Source of the DNA: Bacteroidota bacterium
GTDB lineage: Bacteria > Bacteroidota > Bacteroidia > UKL13-3
DNA: 21,292 nt
Direction: 5' to 3'
NCBI GenBank assembly: GCA_947462865.1
Contig: CANHRW010000006.1
Location: 1-21,292, forward strand
Shown: in pieces, positions 16,534 to 21,292 of the stretch
How positions within the stretch are numbered: position 1 is the stretch's first letter
Layout: every line of letters begins with the position of its first letter
Notes under the pieces: model-generated
The model's input: the letters and a program-made list of their open reading frames with translations, nothing else
What the model was told of the DNA's origin: nothing
Database searches by the model: none
Program-made: the position numbers and the translations under genes

Positions 16534-16565
16534 TTTGAATATTGTTAGAAATATGCTTACTTTTG
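16534..16565 (+). promoter_or_regulatory. Bacteroidota-type promoter for rimP-nusA-infB
   Basis: TTTG (16534-16537), a 20-nt gap, then TACTTTTG (16558-16565): both elements match TTTG-N17-23-TAnnTTTG exactly. Transcription should begin near 16570-16573, leaving a leader of about 45 nt that contains the hairpin at 16581-16601. This is the best promoter in the window. Confidence 0.65.
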
Positions 16566-16580
16566 TAGCATCAATTTATA

Positions 16581-16601
16581 GAGGGGACCGCAAGTCCCCT
16601 C
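16581..16601 (+). promoter_or_regulatory. rimP leader hairpin, candidate attenuator or 5' stabiliser
   Basis: A perfect 8-bp GC-rich stem (GAGGGGAC paired with GTCCCCTC) closes a 5-nt loop CGCAA, which could also be read as a GCAA tetraloop with one bulged C. It is followed at once by TTTTATT. It begins roughly 10 nt after the predicted transcription start and ends 15 nt before the rimP ATG. It looks like a short intrinsic terminator placed inside a leader; it could equally protect the mRNA 5' end or limit ribosome access. It is far more stable than the AT-rich surroundings would produce by chance. Confidence 0.6.
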
Positions 16602-16616
16602 TTTTATTAAGTGTAT

Positions 16617-17084
16617 ATGCAAATAGCAGAACAAATAAAGGCATGGGGAACTGAATTTTTACCCGCAGACGTTTATGTGGTAGAGGTAGAATACAAGGTT
16701 GGCAATAAGAAATTATCAGTATTTCTTGACGCTGATCAGGCGTTGACCATAGAACAGTGTAGATTGTTCAACCGCTTTTTGTCTGAACAGCTTGACACCT
16801 TAGATTTTGGCGATCAGGCTTACACACTAGAAGTTTCTTCTCCCGGAGTAGACAGACCCCTAAGAATGCAAAGACAATATCCAAAACACATTGGAAGAGA
16901 AATTTCAATCAAACTAAAGGCTCAAAACTTGTTGACAGGAAAACTCCTAAAAGTAGAGAACGAACTGATTACCATTTTACTTAAGGATGCAAAAAAAGGA
17001 TACAAAGCAAAAGAGCCCATTGAAAAAACGATCAATTTTTCTGATATCGAAGAAAGTACCATTTTAGTGTCATTCAATTCATAA
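16617..17084 (+). CDS. rimP: Ribosome maturation factor RimP
   Basis: RimP assists maturation of the 30S ribosomal subunit. The 155-residue protein has the two-domain layout: an N-terminal alpha/beta domain (about 1-80) with the family signature YTLEVSSPGVDRPL (69-82), and a C-terminal SH3-like barrel (about 85-153) with GREISIKLK and LTGKLLKVENELITILL. The ATG at 16617 gives the normal length; an in-frame GTG at 16611 would add only two residues. It is the first gene of the rimP-nusA-infB operon, 20 bp before nusA, and is driven by the promoter at 16534-16565 through a leader carrying a strong hairpin. Confidence 0.95.
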   Translation: MQIAEQIKAWGTEFLPADVYVVEVEYKVGNKKLSVFLDADQALTIEQCRLFNRFLSEQLDTLDFGDQAYTLEVSSPGVDRPLRMQRQYPKHIGREISIKLKAQNLLTGKLLKVENELITILLKDAKKGYKAKEPIEKTINFSDIEESTILVSFNS

Positions 17085-17104
17085 AATAAAACAATACAAA
17101 TTAT

Positions 17105-18346
17105 ATGCATAGTTCAGGATTAATCGACTCATTTAGTGAGTTCAAAGAATTCAAAAACATTGACCGTGCTACCATGCAAAGGGTGCTGGAAGATGTATTC
17201 AGAGGCATGTTAAGAAAAAAGTTTAACAGCGATGAAAATTTTGATGTAATCATCAACGACAAAAGTGGTGACTTAGAAATTTGGCACAATAGAACCATCG
17301 TTCATGATGGCGAAGTTGAAAACCCAAATACAGAAATTGCCTACCAAGATGCGTTAAAAATTGAACCTGATTTTGAAATTGGAGAATATGTAACAACCGA
17401 AGTCGATATTTTAAAAGAATTCGGCAGAAGAGCTGTATTGTCTGCTCGTCAGACCCTGTTATCTAAAGTTCTAGAACTAGAGAAAGATGAATTGTACAAA
17501 AAGTACAAAGACCGTGTTGGTGAAATTATTACTGGTGAGGTTTACCAAATCTGGAAAAAAGAAATCATGATTTTGGATGATGAAGGAAACGAATTGATTC
17601 TTCCAAAAAATGAAATGATTCATGCCGACCATTACAAAAAAGGTGATGCCATTAGAGCAGTTGTCTTGAAAGTTGAAATGCACAATGGAACACCAAGAAT
17701 TATTTTATCAAGAACTTCTCCGGTATTCTTGGAACGTTTGTTTGAACAAGAAGTTCCTGAAATTATTGATGGACTTATCAGTATCAAGAAAATTGTACGC
17801 GAACCAGGAGAAAGAGCCAAAGTAGCTGTGGAAAGTTACGATGACAGAATTGATCCAGTTGGTGCATGTGTTGGTATGAAGGGATCAAGAATTCATGGCA
17901 TTGTGAGAGAATTGAGAAACGAAAACATTGATGTGATTAATTTCACCACCAATCCTTCGTTATTGGTTCAAAGAGCATTGAGTCCAGCTAAAATTTCTGG
18001 AATTAAAATTGAAGAAGACAGAAAAAGAGTTGCAGTTACCATTAAAGCCGATCAGGTTTCACTTGCAATTGGTAAAGGTGGACACAATATTAAATTGGCT
18101 GGTAAATTAGCAGGTTATGAAATTGATGTTTACAGAGAAACCGAACACGAAGAAGAAGACATTGATTTAGAAGAATTCAGTGATGAAATTGATAGCTGGA
18201 TCATTGATGAACTCAAAGGAATTGGCTGCGATACAGCAAAAAGCGTTTTGGCCATTTCAGTTGAAGATTTGGTTAGAAGAACTGAATTAGAAGAAGAAAC
18301 TGTAATTGAAATCAGAAAAATTTTAGAGGCAGAATTCGAACAATAG
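17105..18346 (+). CDS. nusA: Transcription termination/antitermination protein NusA
   Basis: NusA binds RNA polymerase and nascent RNA and modulates pausing, termination and antitermination. The 413-residue protein has the N-terminal polymerase-binding domain (about 1-125), an S1 domain (about 137-203, starting GEIITGEVYQIWKKEI), KH1 with GMKGSR (257-262) and KH2 with the GxxG loop GKGG (323-326), then an acidic linker EHEEEDIDLEEF (347-358) and a C-terminal helix-hairpin-helix-like region (about 361-413). The wording of the S1 domain (EVYQIWKKEI, LDDEGNELILPK) matches Chitinophagia/Sphingobacteriia NusA as I recall it. ATG at 17105. It sits between rimP (20 bp) and infB (148 bp, with strong secondary structure). 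Confidence 0.97.
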   Translation: MHSSGLIDSFSEFKEFKNIDRATMQRVLEDVFRGMLRKKFNSDENFDVIINDKSGDLEIWHNRTIVHDGEVENPNTEIAYQDALKIEPDFEIGEYVTTEVDILKEFGRRAVLSARQTLLSKVLELEKDELYKKYKDRVGEIITGEVYQIWKKEIMILDDEGNELILPKNEMIHADHYKKGDAIRAVVLKVEMHNGTPRIILSRTSPVFLERLFEQEVPEIIDGLISIKKIVREPGERAKVAVESYDDRIDPVGACVGMKGSRIHGIVRELRNENIDVINFTTNPSLLVQRALSPAKISGIKIEEDRKRVAVTIKADQVSLAIGKGGHNIKLAGKLAGYEIDVYRETEHEEEDIDLEEFSDEIDSWIIDELKGIGCDTAKSVLAISVEDLVRRTELEEETVIEIRKILEAEFEQ

Positions 18347-18371
18347 TATTTTATAGTTAATTCCCTTTTGG

Positions 18372-18431
18372 AGGCCTGATTTTACTGATTATTTGGAATA
18401 AATTCACTTATAATCAAGTATTTTCAGGCCT
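18372..18431 (+). promoter_or_regulatory. 60-nt two-part hairpin in the nusA-infB gap, candidate attenuator/terminator or processing site
   Basis: Outer stem AGGCCTGA (18372-18379) pairs with TCAGGCCT (18424-18431), 8 bp. A symmetric 3x3 loop (TTT opposite TTT) follows. The inner stem TACTGATTAT (18383-18392) pairs with 18410-18420 (ATAATCA, one bulged A, GTA), 10 bp. The apical loop is 17 nt. A run of T (TTTTAATT) follows the 3' arm. The 148-bp gap between nusA and infB is unusually long for this operon. The structure could partly terminate transcription after nusA, act as an RNase cleavage site, or regulate infB. Confidence 0.55.
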
Positions 18432-18432
18432 T

Positions 18433-18451
18433 TTAATTGATAATCAATTAA
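18433..18451. repeat. 19-nt palindrome upstream of infB
   Basis: TTAATTGAT and ATCAATTAA flank a single central A: a 9-bp perfect dyad just after the 60-nt hairpin and 43 nt before the infB start. It could be an operator, or a second AT-rich hairpin in the transcript. I found no TAnnTTTG promoter in the gap. Confidence 0.45.
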
Positions 18452-18494
18452 TATACCCGATATTCGCAGGTAATTATAGAACCATTAGCGCATA

Positions 18495-21292
18495 ATGAGC
18501 GAAACATCAGGAACAAAAAGACTAAATGTAGTTGTTAAAGAACTCAATGTGGGAATGACCACATTGGTTGATTTTTTAGCAAAAAAGGGGCATGTCGTAG
18601 AAGCCAAACCAACCACCAAACTTACAGAGGAACAATACGTTACTTTGCTATCTGAGTTTTCATCAGAAAAGACAGTTAAACAAGCAGCCAACAAACTTGG
18701 CAAAGACCGGATTAAACCCAAAGACGTTGTGCATGAAATTGCCAAGCCTAAACCTATTGTAGTTGAAGAAGAAGAAGAGGAAGAAGACGGCATTCTGATT
18801 AAATCTGAATTGGTAAACAAAGGCAACAAGCCAGAAACTGAAAAACCAGAAGAGAAAAAGGAAGAAACTCCTGCTATTGAAGCACCTGTTGCTGTGATAC
18901 CATCAGTTTCTGAGGAAACTCTCGAAAAAGTAACAACTAACGACGAACTGCCTAAGTTCAAAGTAATTGGAAAAATAGAATTACCTGGCAAAAAGACAAA
19001 GTCTAAAAAAGCTGAGCCAGAAATTGCCAAGGTAGAAAAACCAATTATTGAGGAAAAAGTAGAACCAACTTCAGTTGTAATACCTGAACCTGTTGCTGAA
19101 TTGAACACCGCTACAGAAAATCCTGTAATTGTTGAGCCTGAATTAGAAGCCAAGGCTTTTGAAACCAAATACGAAAAATTAGATGGTTTGAAAGTAATGG
19201 GTAAAATTGTGTTAAAGGCAGATCCGCCTAAAAAAGCACAACCTGTAGCATCTAGCGATAATTTAGACCAAAAGAAAAAGAGAAAAAGAAAAACCATTGG
19301 TGGACCAACTGACAACAAACCAGCTAATCCAAACCAACCCAATGGCCAACCTAATCAAAATAGACCAAATCATCCGGGTCAAGGAAATTTCAACAGAACG
19401 GGTAATAGCCCCAACTACAAAGGAAACAATCCTTATAACAAAGGTGGTTTCAATAGGGGTCCGAACACTACACCTGGTGCTCCAAAAACAGAGGTAAGTG
19501 AAAAAGAAATACAAGATAAATTAAAAGCAACGCTTGCACGATTAAATCCTGGAAGTAAAAATCCTAATTTGGGTGCTGTTAGGTCAAAAATAAGAAAGCA
19601 AAAACGTGATTCTCAAGCTGCAGAAAGAGAAGAAGCTGCATTACAAGAACAACAAGAACAGAACAAATTAAGGGTAACTGAATTTGTAACAGCAAACGAA
19701 TTGGCCAAAATGATGAATCTGCAAATTACGCAGATTATCAGTGCATGTATGAGTTTGGGTATGATGGTATCTATTAACCAAAGACTCGATGCTGAAACCA
19801 TTGCTATTGTTGCAGAAGAATTTGGATATGAGGTGGAATTTGTATCTGCCGAAGTTCAGGAAGCTGTTGAAGAAGAAATTGACGAGCCAGACATGCTTTT
19901 ACCAAGAGCTCCTATTGTAACTGTAATGGGACACGTTGACCATGGTAAAACATCATTATTGGATTACATACGAAGAGCAAATGTAGTAAGTGGAGAAGCT
20001 GGTGGTATTACCCAACATATCGGTGCATACGAAGTGAAGCTTGAAAATGGCAAGAAAATTACCTTCTTAGATACACCAGGTCACGAAGCATTTACCGCAA
20101 TGCGCGCAAGGGGTGCTAAAATTACAGACATTGTTATTATTGTAATTGCCGCAGATGACAGTGTAATGCCTCAAACAAAAGAAGCCATCAGTCATTCATT
20201 GGCAGCAGGGGTACCAATTGTTTTTGCAATCAATAAAATTGACCGTGAAGGCGCCAACCCTGACAAAATTCGTGAACAACTTTCTGCTATGAACATTTTG
20301 GTAGAGGAATGGGGTGGTAAATACCAATGTCAGGAAATTTCAGCTAAAAAAGGATTGAATATTGAAGCCTTATTAGAAAAGGTATTGTTAGAAGCGGAGA
20401 TGCTTGATTTGAAAGCCAATCCAGATAAGCGTGCAACAGGAAGTGTCATTGAATCAACCTTAGATAAAGGCCGAGGAATTGTCACTACTGTTATGGTTCA
20501 AAGTGGAACCATGCAAGTAGGAGATCCATTGCTAGCCGGAGTATACAGTGGTAAAGTAAAAGCCATGTTCGATGAAAGGGGCAAAAAAATGCTGAAAGCC
20601 GGACCAAGTACACCAGTTGTAATTTTAGGTTTTGACGGAGCACCTCAGGCAGGCGACAGGTTCATCATTACCAAAAACGACCAAGAGGCAAGAGAAATTT
20701 CTACCAAGCGTCAGCAATTACAACGTGAACAAGGAATCAGAACACATAAGCACATTACTTTAGACGAAATAGGAAGAAGGTTAGCAATTGGTAACTTTAA
20801 AGAATTAAAAGTAATTGTAAAAGGTGACGTGGATGGATCAGTAGAGGCACTGAGCGACTCATTGATTAAATTGTCAACTGAAGAAGTTCAAGTAAGTGTG
20901 ATTTACAAAGGGGTTGGACAAATTTCTGAAAGTGATGTCATGTTGGCTTCAGCATCAGATGCCATTATAGTTGGTTTCCAAGTGAGACCTAGTCCTCAAG
21001 CTAGAAAATTAGCAGAAACTGAATCAATTGATATCCGTTTGTATTCAATTATCTACAAAGCAATTGAAGAAATTAATGGGGCAATTGAAGGTTTATTGGC
21101 TCCTAAATTAGAAGAGAAAATTCTTGGAAATGCTCAAATCAGGGAGGTTTTCAAAATATCAAAAGTTGGAACAGTTGCCGGATGTATGGTTACAGATGGT
21201 AAAATTCCAAGAAATGCTAAAATTAGACTAATCAGAGATGGTGTAGTTGTATTTACAGGTACGCTTTCTTCATTGAAACGCTTTAAAGACGA
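18495..21292 (+). CDS. infB: Translation initiation factor IF-2 (3' end cut by the window)
   Basis: IF-2 is the GTPase that brings initiator tRNA to the 30S subunit and promotes subunit joining. 932 complete codons are present; only a short C-terminal tail, probably a few dozen residues, is missing. Layout: a first IF2_N-like domain (about 8-55); a long acidic/Lys-rich linker with two similar blocks, KFKVIGKIEL (154-163) and GLKVMGKIVL (231-240); a basic cluster (260-266); an Asn/Pro/Gly-rich low-complexity stretch (about 268-333); a second IF2_N domain (about 392-450); and the G domain with GHVDHGKT (479-486), DTPGH (526-530), NKID (580-583) and SAK (616-618), followed by domains II, III and IV. 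ATG at 18495. Last visible gene of the rimP operon. Confidence 0.97.
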   Translation, partial: MSETSGTKRLNVVVKELNVGMTTLVDFLAKKGHVVEAKPTTKLTEEQYVTLLSEFSSEKTVKQAANKLGKDRIKPKDVVHEIAKPKPIVVEEEEEEEDGILIKSELVNKGNKPETEKPEEKKEETPAIEAPVAVIPSVSEETLEKVTTNDELPKFKVIGKIELPGKKTKSKKAEPEIAKVEKPIIEEKVEPTSVVIPEPVAELNTATENPVIVEPELEAKAFETKYEKLDGLKVMGKIVLKADPPKKAQPVASSDNLDQKKKRKRKTIGGPTDNKPANPNQPNGQPNQNRPNHPGQGNFNRTGNSPNYKGNNPYNKGGFNRGPNTTPGAPKTEVSEKEIQDKLKATLARLNPGSKNPNLGAVRSKIRKQKRDSQAAEREEAALQEQQEQNKLRVTEFVTANELAKMMNLQITQIISACMSLGMMVSINQRLDAETIAIVAEEFGYEVEFVSAEVQEAVEEEIDEPDMLLPRAPIVTVMGHVDHGKTSLLDYIRRANVVSGEAGGITQHIGAYEVKLENGKKITFLDTPGHEAFTAMRARGAKITDIVIIVIAADDSVMPQTKEAISHSLAAGVPIVFAINKIDREGANPDKIREQLSAMNILVEEWGGKYQCQEISAKKGLNIEALLEKVLLEAEMLDLKANPDKRATGSVIESTLDKGRGIVTTVMVQSGTMQVGDPLLAGVYSGKVKAMFDERGKKMLKAGPSTPVVILGFDGAPQAGDRFIITKNDQEAREISTKRQQLQREQGIRTHKHITLDEIGRRLAIGNFKELKVIVKGDVDGSVEALSDSLIKLSTEEVQVSVIYKGVGQISESDVMLASASDAIIVGFQVRPSPQARKLAETESIDIRLYSIIYKAIEEINGAIEGLLAPKLEEKILGNAQIREVFKISKVGTVAGCMVTDGKIPRNAKIRLIRDGVVVFTGTLSSLKRFKD

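Noticed and set aside
18485..19342. 285-codon open frame on the minus strand, Ser/Val/Thr rich
   Set aside because: It lies antisense to the low-complexity linker of infB. Its composition (Ser runs opposite Glu codons) is what the reverse complement of GAA/GAG-rich DNA gives.
1..21292. Mobile elements, CRISPR arrays, toxin-antitoxin or defence genes, tRNA or rRNA
   Set aside because: I looked for transposase-like frames, terminal repeats, regularly spaced repeats and tRNA cloverleaf sequences and found none; gene content and AT richness look even throughout.

Overview
The window reads as a chromosomal core region of a low-GC Bacteroidota bacterium. The main reasons are a type IX secretion/gliding translocon gene (sprA) directly downstream of ruvA, promoters of the Bacteroidota type (TTTG, a gap of about 20 nt, TAnnTTTG) instead of -35/-10 boxes, no obvious Shine-Dalgarno sequences, and several conserved Bacteroidota proteins of unknown function. 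The NusA sequence resembles the Chitinophagia/Sphingobacteriia type more than the Flavobacteriia type; that placement is from memory of the family and is tentative. I saw no tRNA, rRNA, CRISPR array, insertion sequence or phage gene.

Layout. (1) Positions 1-3417, minus strand: ruvA (Holliday junction helicase subunit) followed by the first 939 codons of sprA, which runs off the left edge. (2) 3499-6768: a small MORN/YwqK-like predicted lipoprotein (+), apaG (-), then a plus-strand run of an LpxH-like metallophosphatase, a GT-B glycosyltransferase overlapping it by ATGA, and a conserved 190-residue protein. (3) 6775-12755, all minus and tightly packed: conserved 166-residue protein, ftsH, a LutC/LUD-type protein, lpxH, a secreted beta-propeller-like protein and prfA (release factor 1). 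(4) 12891-14144 (+): a geranylgeranyl-reductase-family flavoprotein, convergent with (5) two overlapping GT4-type glycosyltransferases (minus, 14154-16357). (6) 16617 to the right edge (+): the classical rimP-nusA-infB operon, with infB cut near its 3' end.

Most genes are housekeeping (recombination, protein quality control, translation, transcription elongation, lipid A and surface glycan synthesis, protein export). The window holds no clear undescribed multi-gene system. The parts that reward a second look are non-coding or at gene edges: a perfect 8-bp hairpin between a strong promoter and the rimP start, a 60-nt two-part hairpin followed by a T-run and a 19-nt palindrome in the nusA-infB gap, and an unusual concentration of forced TTG/GTG start codons on the minus strand (sprA, ruvA, LUD gene, lpxH, and probably one glycosyltransferase).

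No gene-free stretch exceeds 300 bases. The longest is about 16358-16616, which carries back-to-back promoters and the rimP leader hairpin.
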